Below are positions 1 to 7,122 of a DNA stretch of 24,586 nt, one piece after another. The translations under genes and the position numbers were made by a program. Every line of letters starts with the position of its first letter. The stretch's first letter is position 1. Source of the stretch: Firmicutes bacterium CAG:882 (GTDB lineage Bacteria > Bacillota > Clostridia > Lachnospirales > Lachnospiraceae); NCBI GenBank assembly GCA_000435595.1, contig FR895449.1, positions 20,736 through 45,321 on the forward strand, in the 5' to 3' direction. The notes under the pieces were generated by a model. That model saw nothing but the letters and a program-made list of their open reading frames with translations. It had not been told where the DNA came from and made no database searches.

Positions 1-1
1 C

Positions 2-832
2 ACGTCTGAAAAAACCAAGGAATCCATGAAGGAGGTTGCGGCGGGAACTAATGAGACCGTGCAGTCAATTCAGGTCCAGATGGAAAAGACGGAGCAGATA
101 CAGTCCACTATCGATAACGTGGAGCATGCATCAGGCAGTATTGTTGACAATGTAAATGAGACTAAGGCGGAGCTAGACATATCCAAGAAGAATATGGATG
201 AGCTCATGAAGTGTGTCCGGATATCCAATGAAGCTAATGCGAATGTGTCTAAGGAGCTTGCACAGCTTCGTGAGCATACGGGAAGAATGCAGTCAATCAT
301 CGAGCTTATCAACAACATCACCTCGCAGACGAGCCTGCTTGCGCTCAATGCGAGCATTGAGGCTGCCAGAGCAGGTGATGCAGGACGCGGTTTTGCGGTT
401 GTTGCATCGGAGATATCCAATCTCGCAGACCAGACTCAGGGAGCTACTGAGGATATAACAGGTCTCATTGGGAATATTTCTTTACAGCTTTCTGATGTGG
501 TCAAGGTTATAGAGGATATGATAAAAATATCCGAGAACCAGAACAAGGCGGTTGATGATACGGCTAAGAGCTTTGAGAAGATTGAGCAAAAGAACGACAG
601 AGTGTATGATGAGGCAGGAAAGATGAACAGCCTTGTACATGAACTCAATGACGCAAATCAGGCTATTGTTGACGGAATTCAGACAATATCAGGTGTTACC
701 GAGGAGGTTACGGCACATTCGACAGAGACACTCAAGGTCAGTGAGGATAACAGCATGATTACACAGGAGGTCGGACAGACTATAAGCGGTCTTAAGGAGC
801 TTGCAGACAGACTTAAGCAGCTTAAAAAATAA
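2..832 (+). CDS. Methyl-accepting chemotaxis protein, C-terminal part (5' end outside window)
   Basis: The reading frame is open to the left edge, so only the cytoplasmic signalling part is present, about 276 residues. It is an almost unbroken heptad-rich coiled coil. The conserved hairpin tip that contacts CheA/CheW is visible: SQTSLLALNASIEAARAGDA, followed by GRGFAVVASEISNLADQT, encoded near 330-435. This region defines the MCP family. Such proteins dimerise, group into trimers and control CheA autophosphorylation in response to a sensor that here lies upstream of the window. The C-terminus ends in LKQLKK with no CheR/CheB-tethering pentapeptide. The first ATG visible (26) is internal, not the true start. 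No terminator is obvious after the stop; a tRNA gene follows 68 nt later. Family assignment is sure; ligand and membrane topology cannot be told. Confidence 0.95.
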   Translation, partial: TSEKTKESMKEVAAGTNETVQSIQVQMEKTEQIQSTIDNVEHASGSIVDNVNETKAELDISKKNMDELMKCVRISNEANANVSKELAQLREHTGRMQSIIELINNITSQTSLLALNASIEAARAGDAGRGFAVVASEISNLADQTQGATEDITGLIGNISLQLSDVVKVIEDMIKISENQNKAVDDTAKSFEKIEQKNDRVYDEAGKMNSLVHELNDANQAIVDGIQTISGVTEEVTAHSTETLKVSEDNSMITQEVGQTISGLKELADRLKQLKK

Positions 833-861
833 CTCTGGATTTTTGATTAATTATGTGTTAT

Positions 862-867
862 TATAAT
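862..867 (+). promoter_or_regulatory. -10 box of the tRNA-Gly promoter
   Basis: A perfect TATAAT lies 32 nt before the tRNA. No good -35 is visible at 16-18 nt spacing (the sequence there is T-rich). The predicted start of transcription is about 874-875, exactly where a leader hairpin begins. Confidence 0.5.
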
Positions 868-874
868 ATAAGTT

Positions 875-896
875 CTGCGGAAGCATGCTTTCGCAG
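875..896 (+). other. Leader hairpin directly before tRNA-Gly
   Basis: CTGCGGAAG pairs with CTTTCGCAG (nine pairs, one G-U) around a CATG loop. It starts at the predicted +1 and ends 3 nt before the mature tRNA 5' end. Its centre contains AAGCATGCTTT, also found in the repeat element at 19069-19348. A similar hairpin precedes the tRNA at 24562. Confidence 0.7.
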
Positions 897-899
897 TAT

Positions 900-970
900 G
901 CAGGATTAGTACATCGGTAGTATATCAGCTTCCCAAGCTGAGGAGGCGGGTTCGATTCCCGTATCCTGCT
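900..970 (+). tRNA. tRNA-Gly, anticodon CCC
   Basis: All arms of the cloverleaf can be drawn. The acceptor stem GCAGGAT pairs perfectly with ATCCTGC (963-969), and the discriminator base is T, as usual for glycine tRNAs. The D arm is GTAC/GTAT, the anticodon stem TCAGC/GCTGA with loop TTCCCAA giving anticodon CCC, and the T arm is GCGGG/CCCGT around TTCGATT. No CCA is encoded. It reads GGG glycine codons. It is a single-gene unit with its own promoter, leader hairpin and terminator. Confidence 0.95.
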
Positions 971-980
971 TTGAATGAAG

Positions 981-1029
981 TCCCGCAGATGCCTATGTAA
1001 CGGTATCTGCGGGATTGTTGTCTTTTTTT
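981..1029 (+). terminator. Intrinsic terminator of tRNA-Gly
   Basis: A 13-bp stem (TCCCGCAGATGCC with GGTATCTGCGGGA, one G-U) surrounds an 8-nt loop. A T-rich tail ends in seven T at 1023-1029. It lies 11 nt after the tRNA. Confidence 0.93.
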
Positions 1030-1139
1030 ACGCTTTGTACTTATTCTGTTCACATTTGTATGGTAAATTATATTAGAAAAAGTTAAAAATAATGTAACTG
1101 TCGAACGAAAAAAGATGTGTACAGGAGATGGAGAGTGCT

Positions 1140-1556
1140 ATGCAGAATATTTTATTTTTTCTCACACCGAAGTGTGATGTGGTGTATGTCTATGAAGATG
1201 CTAATATAAGACAGGTTTTAGAGAAGATTCGTTATCATAAATATACGGCGATGCCGATTATAAGCAGGGAAGGCAAGTATGTAGGAACCATCACGGAGGG
1301 TGATCTGCTCTGGAAGATGGCGGATGAGAATATCGCGACATTTGAGGAGGCGGAAGAGATTCCGATTTCTGATATCAGCAGACGTGTGAATAATCATCCG
1401 GTAAATGCAGAGGCTAAGATGGAGAATCTTATTGACCTTGCAATAAGACAGAATTTTGTTCCCGTGGTTGATGATGACAATGTTTTTATAGGAATTGTGA
1501 CACGTAAGGATATTATTCAGTATCTCTACAAAAACTATAATCATGATGAAAAATAA
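1140..1556 (+). CDS. Small protein of two CBS domains
   Basis: A stand-alone pair of CBS domains in 138 residues. The first runs over about residues 9-60 (KYTAMPIISREGKYVGTITE, then GDLLW). The second covers about residues 85-135 (FVPVVDDDNVFIGIVTRKDI). Tandem CBS pairs form Bateman modules that bind adenine nucleotides or similar ligands; alone they often act as cytoplasmic sensors. There is no membrane segment or fused enzyme. An ATG at 1128 also exists, but AGGAG abuts it; GGAG at 1130-1133 sits 6 nt before the ATG at 1140, which is therefore preferred. The gene lies between the tRNA terminator and the sigma-factor gene, with 82 nt before the latter's preferred start. Ligand and partner are unknown. 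Confidence 0.9.
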   Translation: MQNILFFLTPKCDVVYVYEDANIRQVLEKIRYHKYTAMPIISREGKYVGTITEGDLLWKMADENIATFEEAEEIPISDISRRVNNHPVNAEAKMENLIDLAIRQNFVPVVDDDNVFIGIVTRKDIIQYLYKNYNHDEK

Positions 1557-1580
1557 ATAATTTTATTTTTTTAAAAAACC

Positions 1581-1610
1581 TGCAACCTTTTATGAAATAA
1601 GCTGTGTATA
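1581..1610 (+). promoter_or_regulatory. Possible ECF-type promoter before the sigma gene
   Basis: TGCAACCTTTT at 1581-1591 resembles the AAC-containing -35 of ECF sigma promoters. TGTATA at 1605-1610 could be the -10, with 18 nt between AAC and TGTATA (16-17 is more usual). ECF operons commonly regulate themselves, and a start near 1617 would fit the translation start at 1639. This is pattern matching only. Confidence 0.3.
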
Positions 1611-1638
1611 TGGGCAGGATGATATGACGGAGGAAAAG

Positions 1639-2196
1639 ATGCAGGATAATGCTATCGTAAAGCTTTTCTTAGAGCGCGACGAGCATGCACTTAAGGAAGC
1701 TTCGGAAAAATATAATCATTATTGTATGCACATTTCAATGAACATACTTAATAATTGTGAGGATAGCGAGGAATGCGTAAATGATGCACTTCTTGGTGCG
1801 TGGAAGTCAATACCTCCGCATCATCCTGAGAACTTGGCGGCATTTCTTGGAAAGCTTACCAGAAATGCGGCAATTAACAAGTACAATGCAAGACATGCGG
1901 ATAAGAGGGCGGCGGGTGAGTATGCTGTGTCCATTCATGAGCTTGACGAGTGTATACCGGACGTGAATGACGTTGAGAGTCATGTTGAGGCAGCAGAACT
2001 TGAGAGCGTGATTGATGAATTCTTAAGAGGTGAGAAAGAGGTCAGCAGAAATATTTTCCTGCTCAGATATTACTATAGCTGTTCTATTTCAGACATTTCA
2101 AGAAGAATGGGAATCAGTGAAGGCACTGTGAAATCAACGCTGTCGAGATTGAGAGTCCGCCTTAAGAGACATCTTAAGAAGGAGGGAGTATGGTGA
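1639..2196 (+). CDS. RNA polymerase sigma factor, ECF subfamily
   Basis: 185 residues, the usual ECF size. Region 2 covers about residues 5-80: KYNHYCMHISMNILNNCEDS, then EECVNDALLGAWKSIPPH, the core-binding and -10 recognition helices. Region 4 covers about 130-180, with helix-turn-helix SISDISRRMGISEGTVKSTL for the -35. An in-frame ATG exists at 1624, but GGAGG at 1629-1633 lies inside that extension and 5 nt before ATG 1639, so 1639 is the better start. The stop overlaps the next start by 7 nt (2190-2196), implying translational coupling with a membrane protein that is probably its anti-sigma factor. The operon continues into lipoprotein and O-acyltransferase genes, which suggests an envelope signal. 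The signal is unknown. Confidence 0.93.
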   Translation: MQDNAIVKLFLERDEHALKEASEKYNHYCMHISMNILNNCEDSEECVNDALLGAWKSIPPHHPENLAAFLGKLTRNAAINKYNARHADKRAAGEYAVSIHELDECIPDVNDVESHVEAAELESVIDEFLRGEKEVSRNIFLLRYYYSCSISDISRRMGISEGTVKSTLSRLRVRLKRHLKKEGVW

Positions 2197-2792
2197 GGAA
2201 AGGAGAGATACTTTCGCAGGCTGTGTCAGGAATCGGCGATGATCTCATAGAGGGAGCTAAGGAGCTTTTTGAAAAGAGCGAGTCGGAGATTACACAGACA
2301 CAGAACGAATTTGCGAAAAAAAAGCGTGCGATGCGAAATAAGCTTATATATGCTTTTTCAGCGGCAGCGGCAGCAGCATGTATTTTTATTGTACTTGGTA
2401 CAGGTCTGATACCTATAACCGGAACAGGCGGGATACCGAAGGTGTATTATGATGGTGTGAGGGTTGGAACCGAAGGAACGGTTGTGAGTGTCGGTGAACA
2501 GCAGGAACCGGATGTGGCGGTATATTCGCTTGAGCGGAGTATGGGTCAGAGCGGGATGGAATTCATGCTTGATATTAAGGTGAAGGGAAATTTCTCTATA
2601 CAGGCATCAAGCGGTGAATTCTTACCTGATGGTGTCAGTACGATATCTGCAGGGGATGAGGCGGATATTGTGTGGAGCGTCGCATTGGATGAGGGAGCTT
2701 ATTTTACGGTAGACTGCGGGGATGATACCATGAAGGTTGAACTTCATTTTGACGATGAGTCGGGACAGTGGATGTTAAGAACAAGGGAATGA
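2190..2792 (+). CDS. Membrane-anchored putative anti-sigma factor
   Basis: 200 residues with a cytoplasmic N-terminal part of about 50 residues, one membrane segment at about residues 52-72 (Ala-rich, then CIFIVLGTGLIPI), and an exported C-terminal domain of about 125 residues. The N-terminal ILSQAVSGIGDDLIEGAKE resembles the short N-terminal helix of clostridial ECF-associated membrane proteins, which typically begin with a similar Ile-Leu...Ile-Gly/Asp-Asp pattern. Gene order (directly after and overlapping an ECF sigma gene), single-pass topology and size all fit an anti-sigma factor that holds the sigma at the membrane. No zinc-binding HxxxCxxC motif is present, so it is not of the ZAS type. 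The function is inferred from context. Confidence 0.75.
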   Translation: MVRKGEILSQAVSGIGDDLIEGAKELFEKSESEITQTQNEFAKKKRAMRNKLIYAFSAAAAAACIFIVLGTGLIPITGTGGIPKVYYDGVRVGTEGTVVSVGEQQEPDVAVYSLERSMGQSGMEFMLDIKVKGNFSIQASSGEFLPDGVSTISAGDEADIVWSVALDEGAYFTVDCGDDTMKVELHFDDESGQWMLRTRE

Positions 2793-2814
2793 TTTTTAAA
2801 TTATGGAGGAATTT

Positions 2815-3477
2815 ATGAGAAGATTAGCTTTAATGACAATTATGACTGTATCCGTTGTTGCACTCAGTGCATGCGGAAAGAAGGATAACAACGAAACTAC
2901 AACCGGACAGACAACAACACAGGTTGAAACAACGACACAGACAGAGACAACGACACAGGAGACTAAGACAGAGGAAGCTTCTAAGGACGAGGTTCAGAGC
3001 GATGCAGAGGGTGCTGTCAAGATACTTGATGATATCTGGGCACAGTATAGTGATGACGAGAAGTTTCCTGCTTCCGGCGGTGATTACAGTGAGGAAAATA
3101 TGAGGGATGATGCAGCTGGAAAGTATGGTATTGAGGATACTGCATCACTTAACAACACATTCGGAATTGCGGAGGATGATGTGGCCTTGATTGATGATGC
3201 GGCATCACTCATGCACATGATGAACATGAACAGCTTTACGGCAGGTGCTTTCCATGTGGTTGACAAGAACAATGCCGCAGCTGTTGCAGAGCATATAAAG
3301 GACGGCATTCAGGCAAAGCAGTGGATGTGCGGTTTCCCTGATGAACTTGTTGTATATCAGGTTGACGATTACATTATCTCTGCTTATGGTCTCACGGACT
3401 TCATTGAGCCGTTTGTAGAGAAGCTTACGGCTGTATATCCTGATGCTGTGGAGTTATACAAGGAGAATATTGAGTAA
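2815..3477 (+). CDS. Lipoprotein of unknown function, Thr/Glu-rich linker
   Basis: The start at 2815 is chosen because GGAGG (2805-2809) is 5 nt upstream; the ATG at 2803 would include that site. The protein (220 residues) begins MRRLALMTIMTVSVVALSAC, a signal peptide ending in a lipobox with the acylated Cys at residue 20. Residues about 25-60 are a low-complexity linker of TTTQ/TETTTQ repeats, such as spans a thick wall. The folded part (about 65-220) contains FTAGAFHVVDKNNAAAVAEH and later QWMCGFPDELVVYQVDDY; this pattern resembles clostridial DUF4358-type lipoproteins, but I cannot confirm that. It lies in the sigma/anti-sigma operon and is probably an outer-face partner or target of it. 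No enzyme motif was recognised. Confidence 0.85.
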   Translation: MRRLALMTIMTVSVVALSACGKKDNNETTTGQTTTQVETTTQTETTTQETKTEEASKDEVQSDAEGAVKILDDIWAQYSDDEKFPASGGDYSEENMRDDAAGKYGIEDTASLNNTFGIAEDDVALIDDAASLMHMMNMNSFTAGAFHVVDKNNAAAVAEHIKDGIQAKQWMCGFPDELVVYQVDDYIISAYGLTDFIEPFVEKLTAVYPDAVELYKENIE

Positions 3478-3499
3478 TTAATATATATTAGGGGGAAGC

Positions 3500-4906
3500 A
3501 TGATATTTTCAAGTATACCGTTTTTGTATTACTTTCTGCCTGTGGTGCTGCTTATGTATTTTGTGGTGCCGCGAAAAGGAAAGAATGCGGTACTCTTGTT
3601 CGCAAGCCTTGTATTTTATGCGTGGGGAGAGTTAAGATATACTCTCCTCATGCTGCTTATGATTACGCAGGGCTATGTGTTCGGAAGGCTCATAGATTAT
3701 AAGAGAAGATGGTCGAAGATATTTTTGGCAGCCTCTGTTGTAATAAGCCTTGGAGTGCTGGGATACTTTAAGTATGCGGAATTTTTCTTAAGCTCGTTCG
3801 GTAATGTGACGGGAATAGCGGTGCCCGTGCTCAAAGTTACGCTGCCGATAGGGATAAGCTTTTATACCTTCCAGGTAATAAGCTATGTAATCGACGTGTA
3901 CAGGGGAACGGTCGCTGCACAGAAAAATTACGTGGATATGGCTATGTACATCTCAATGTTTCCGCAGCTTATTGCTGGACCGATTGTGAGATATTCGGAT
4001 ATCGAAGGACAGCTTAAGGAGAGGGAGCATAGTGCAGAAAAAATTGCACATGGAATCAGACGATTTGTTATAGGTCTTTCTAAGAAAGTGCTTATTGCAA
4101 ATCAGCTCGGAGAGCTTATAGATGCCTATCAGTCTGCATCGGAACCGTCGGTGCTCTTTGTGTGGATGTACGCTGCGGCGTGCACACTCCAGCTCTACTT
4201 TGATTTCTCAGGCTACAGTGATATGGCGATAGGACTGGGAAAGATATTCGGGTTCGATTTTCCGGAAAATTTCAACTATCCATATATATCAAAGAGTATA
4301 ACGGAGTTCTGGAGAAGATGGCACATGTCACTTGGAACGTGGTTCCGCGACTATGTGTATATTCCGCTTGGCGGCAACAGGGTTAAGAAATCGAGATGGT
4401 TTTTTAATATTGCTGTTGTGTGGGCACTGACGGGACTGTGGCATGGAGCAGCATGGAATTTTGTCGTGTGGGGACTGTACATGGCTGTATTTCTGATGCT
4501 TGAGAAGAATTTTCTGCTTCCGTTTCTTAAAAAGAGCAGAGCTGCCGGACACATATACACGATGCTTCTCGTCATAATAAGCTTCGTTATATTTAGTGCC
4601 TCTGATATGGCAGATGCAGGAAAAACAATAGCGGAAATGTTCGGAGGTATGGGGCTTCCGGCTGTGTCATCGGAGTCGGTATATTATCTTAAAAGCTATA
4701 TGCTGACGTTTATTGCCGCAATAGCGGGTTCATTTCCGGTTGTGAAAAATATTTTTACAAAGCTTGAAAACAGAGTGAAGGATAACAGGGTGGCGGAAAC
4801 GGTGCTTGCGGCAGCAGAGCCGGTTGTGCTGGCGGCACTTCTCATTCTCGTGACAGGCTATCTTGTGGATGGCTCGTTCAATCCGTTTTTGTATTTCAGA
4901 TTCTAG
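3500..4906 (+). CDS. MBOAT-family O-acyltransferase (AlgI/DltB-like)
   Basis: A 468-residue polytopic membrane protein beginning MIFSSIPFLYYFLPVVLLMY, the usual AlgI-type N-terminus. Signature motifs: FWRRWHMSLGTWFRDYVYIP followed by LGGNR, with His275; and LTGLWHGAAWNFVVWG with His315, the invariant catalytic histidine of the MBOAT superfamily. Members such as AlgI and DltB pass an acyl group across or within the membrane to a surface polysaccharide or teichoic acid. AGGGGG (3489-3494) is 5 nt before the ATG. The next gene starts 9 nt after the stop, and its ribosome site overlaps this stop codon. Following genes of DHHW type are the usual AlgI partners, so the pair probably O-acetylates a cell-surface or exported polymer. 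The substrate cannot be told. Confidence 0.95.
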   Translation: MIFSSIPFLYYFLPVVLLMYFVVPRKGKNAVLLFASLVFYAWGELRYTLLMLLMITQGYVFGRLIDYKRRWSKIFLAASVVISLGVLGYFKYAEFFLSSFGNVTGIAVPVLKVTLPIGISFYTFQVISYVIDVYRGTVAAQKNYVDMAMYISMFPQLIAGPIVRYSDIEGQLKEREHSAEKIAHGIRRFVIGLSKKVLIANQLGELIDAYQSASEPSVLFVWMYAAACTLQLYFDFSGYSDMAIGLGKIFGFDFPENFNYPYISKSITEFWRRWHMSLGTWFRDYVYIPLGGNRVKKSRWFFNIAVVWALTGLWHGAAWNFVVWGLYMAVFLMLEKNFLLPFLKKSRAAGHIYTMLLVIISFVIFSASDMADAGKTIAEMFGGMGLPAVSSESVYYLKSYMLTFIAAIAGSFPVVKNIFTKLENRVKDNRVAETVLAAAEPVVLAALLILVTGYLVDGSFNPFLYFRF

Positions 4907-4915
4907 GAGGGCAGC

Positions 4916-6022
4916 TTGAAAAGATATATTAATAAAAATACTGTGGTTATTGCGGTTATGGCAGTATGTCTGTACGGCTTGTCACTCTGGGGAATATTTA
5001 AGCCGGACGGAACGTATTCATACAGCGAAAGAAGAGGTCTTAAGAGTTTTCCGAAATTTTCTTTTCAGACTGTCTCGTCGGGAAGATTCATGGAAAATTT
5101 TGAGAAGTACACGCTGGACCAGTTTCCGATGAGGGACAGCTTCAGAAGCGTCAAGGCGGTTGGAAATTATTATCTGTTTGGAAGGAAGGACAATAACGGC
5201 TTATATCTTGCGGATGGCTTTCTCTCAAAGATAGAGTACCCTCTTAACGAGACTTCGCTTGAATATGCCGCACAATGCTTTGAGAACATCTATAATCTTT
5301 ACCTGAAAGAAAAATCAGACTCCGTGTACGGCGTGATTGTTCCGGATAAGAATTATTTTCTGGCTGCACGAAACGGATATCCGACACTTGATTATGACAG
5401 GCTTTATGATATTCTTGAGAACAGAATGGAATTCATGAAGTTTATAGATATAAGAGGGCTGCTTGAGCTTGATGATTATTACAGGACGGATACCCACTGG
5501 AGACAGGAAAAGATAACGGATGTAGCGGCTCACATTGCAGCTGAGATGGGGGTCGACATTTCGGGTGGGTACGATGTGATGCGGCTTGATAAGCCCTTTG
5601 GCGGTGTGTATTACGGACAGGCGGCACTGCCGATTGGGAAGGAGACATTGTACTATCTTGAGAATGAGACGATAAAAAGTGCTGCGGTATATGACTACGA
5701 GTCAGGAAAGACGATAGGTGTATATGATATGGAAAAGGCTGACGGAGCAGACCCGTATGAGATATTTCTGTCAGGCTCTAAGTCGCTTCTTGAAATAAAT
5801 AATCCCAAGGCTGATACTGACAGGGAGCTCATAATATTCAGGGATTCGTTCGGAAGCAGTATTGCACCGCTTTTTATTGAAGGCTACTCAAAGATAACGG
5901 TTGTCGATATAAGATATATTGCACCTGTATACCTTAAAAGATATATTGATTTTGAAGGTAAAGATATTTTATTTCTGTACAGCACGCTTGTGCTCAATAA
6001 CAGTGATACGCTGGCAAAATGA
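4916..6022 (+). CDS. DHHW-family (AlgJ-like) protein, MBOAT partner
   Basis: 368 residues, starting at TTG (4916) 5 nt after a perfect AGGAGG (4905-4910) that overlaps the MBOAT stop codon. It has one N-terminal membrane anchor (VVIAVMAVCLYGLSLWGIF, about residues 10-28) and an exported SGNH-like domain. The family motif appears as DDYYRTDTHW (about residues 186-195), supplying the Asp/His pair. IIFRDSFGSSIAPLF (about residues 304-318) carries the Ser-containing motif. AlgJ/AlgX-type proteins take acetyl groups delivered by the MBOAT and transfer them to the polymer outside the membrane. It is the last gene of the operon; a hairpin follows 4 nt after the stop. The role as acyl-transfer partner follows from family and neighbour. 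Confidence 0.9.
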   Translation: MKRYINKNTVVIAVMAVCLYGLSLWGIFKPDGTYSYSERRGLKSFPKFSFQTVSSGRFMENFEKYTLDQFPMRDSFRSVKAVGNYYLFGRKDNNGLYLADGFLSKIEYPLNETSLEYAAQCFENIYNLYLKEKSDSVYGVIVPDKNYFLAARNGYPTLDYDRLYDILENRMEFMKFIDIRGLLELDDYYRTDTHWRQEKITDVAAHIAAEMGVDISGGYDVMRLDKPFGGVYYGQAALPIGKETLYYLENETIKSAAVYDYESGKTIGVYDMEKADGADPYEIFLSGSKSLLEINNPKADTDRELIIFRDSFGSSIAPLFIEGYSKITVVDIRYIAPVYLKRYIDFEGKDILFLYSTLVLNNSDTLAK

Positions 6023-6026
6023 AAAA

Positions 6027-6064
6027 AGGAGGCTGTATGAATTATGCTGTTCATACAGCCTTCT
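6027..6064 (-). terminator. Terminator hairpin between convergent genes
   Basis: A 15-bp stem (6027-6041 with 6050-6064, one G-U, 8-nt loop). On the minus strand the stem is followed by a run of T (complement of 6022-6027), making it a good intrinsic terminator for the AraC gene. On the plus strand the tail is poorer (TTCTGATGTTAT), so it may be less efficient for the acyltransferase operon. Confidence 0.85.
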
Positions 6065-6068
6065 GATG

Positions 6069-6902
6069 TTATACAATTCCGTTTGCTTTACGATATTCTC
6101 TTGGTGATATTCCCTTCACCTTTTTAAAGCTGTCGCCGAAATAGTTGCTGTCGTCAAATCCGCATTTTTCGGCAATCTCGGTTATTGAGAGGTCAGTATT
6201 TAAAAGGAGCTTGCCGGCTTCAAGTATTCGGATGGTGATAAGGTATTCCTTGTAGCCGAACCCTGTACAGAGCTTAAATTTCCGTGAAAAATATGACGGA
6301 CTCATGTTGTACTTGGCGGCGAGCTGTGTGAGCGAAAAATCATGGGTGAAATTGCTTGATATATATCGTGCCGCATCGGATATGATGTCATCGCCTATTT
6401 CTGCAACAGAGCATGGATGGTCGGAATTCTCGCGGCAGCGGAGCACGAACATGATAAGCTCATACACATACAGAGAAAGTATTATCGTCGAATATGTGTC
6501 GACACCGTTGTGCTCACGTAGGATTTTTCCGAACAATTCTTCCACGTATTCGCGTCGGTTGGGCGGTATGGAAAGCTGACGGTTATCGAAGCATTTGTTG
6601 AATGCATCGTAACCGATTTTCGATATAAGAGGTTCGAGAAAAGCATCATTAAAATCCATGACAATACGTTCATGAGTCTCTCCTCCGATATAGGTTGTGC
6701 GGTGAAGTTCTCCTTTTGGAATTATGATAAGGTCGCCTTTTTTTACTGAATATATGGTGTCGTTTATGAAGATTTTACGTGTTCCGGAAAGCAGATAATA
6801 GAATTCATAGTAGGGATGGTAATGTGCATCCTTCATCTCGGCGTAAGCCTTTCCTTTAACCTGAGTTATGTCAAAATTAATCTTTTTGTCGCTGCAAATC
6901 AT
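6069..6902 (-). CDS. AraC-family transcriptional regulator with cupin sensor domain
   Basis: 277 residues. The N-terminal cupin (about residues 22-95) has HYHPYYEFYYLLSGTRKIFI and later KKGDLIIIPKGELHRTTY, typical of the sugar-sensing arm. The C-terminal two-HTH domain (about 175-275) shows FSLTQLAAKYNMSPSYFSRK and the family signature LSITEIAEKCGFDDSNYFGD, then FKKVKGISPREYRK. A GGGGG site lies 6 nt before the ATG. It is divergent from the MATE/YetA-like lyase genes, 220 nt away, the common layout of a regulator controlling the opposite operon. By context it probably senses a sugar made during pectin-type polysaccharide breakdown and activates 7123 onwards. The ligand is inferred. Confidence 0.93.
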   Translation of the reverse strand: MICSDKKINFDITQVKGKAYAEMKDAHYHPYYEFYYLLSGTRKIFINDTIYSVKKGDLIIIPKGELHRTTYIGGETHERIVMDFNDAFLEPLISKIGYDAFNKCFDNRQLSIPPNRREYVEELFGKILREHNGVDTYSTIILSLYVYELIMFVLRCRENSDHPCSVAEIGDDIISDAARYISSNFTHDFSLTQLAAKYNMSPSYFSRKFKLCTGFGYKEYLITIRILEAGKLLLNTDLSITEIAEKCGFDDSNYFGDSFKKVKGISPREYRKANGIV

Positions 6903-6931
6903 TTCAATCCCCCATGGTTTTGTTCAATACA

Positions 6932-6963
6932 ATTATAGTAAGATTAGTAAAAAAATTTGTCAA
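6932..6963 (-). promoter_or_regulatory. Promoter of the AraC gene
   Basis: On the minus strand there is a perfect -35 TTGACA (6963-6958). Two possible -10 boxes follow: TACTAT (6940-6935) at 17 nt spacing, or TATAAT (6937-6932) at 20 nt. The first uses the same -35/-10 pair and spacing as the infC promoter in this window. Confidence 0.7.
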
Positions 6964-7122
6964 TAAAAATGTAAAAAAAACTGTATTTTAATAGCTTTAT
7001 ATAAATAAAGAAGTAGATATTACATTTATAATATAGTATTATGAGGAGGTCAGGGGCAAAGCAGCTTTTGACTTCAACATCATGATATAACAGGTCAGGA
7101 TAAACATAAGGAAGAAATAAAA

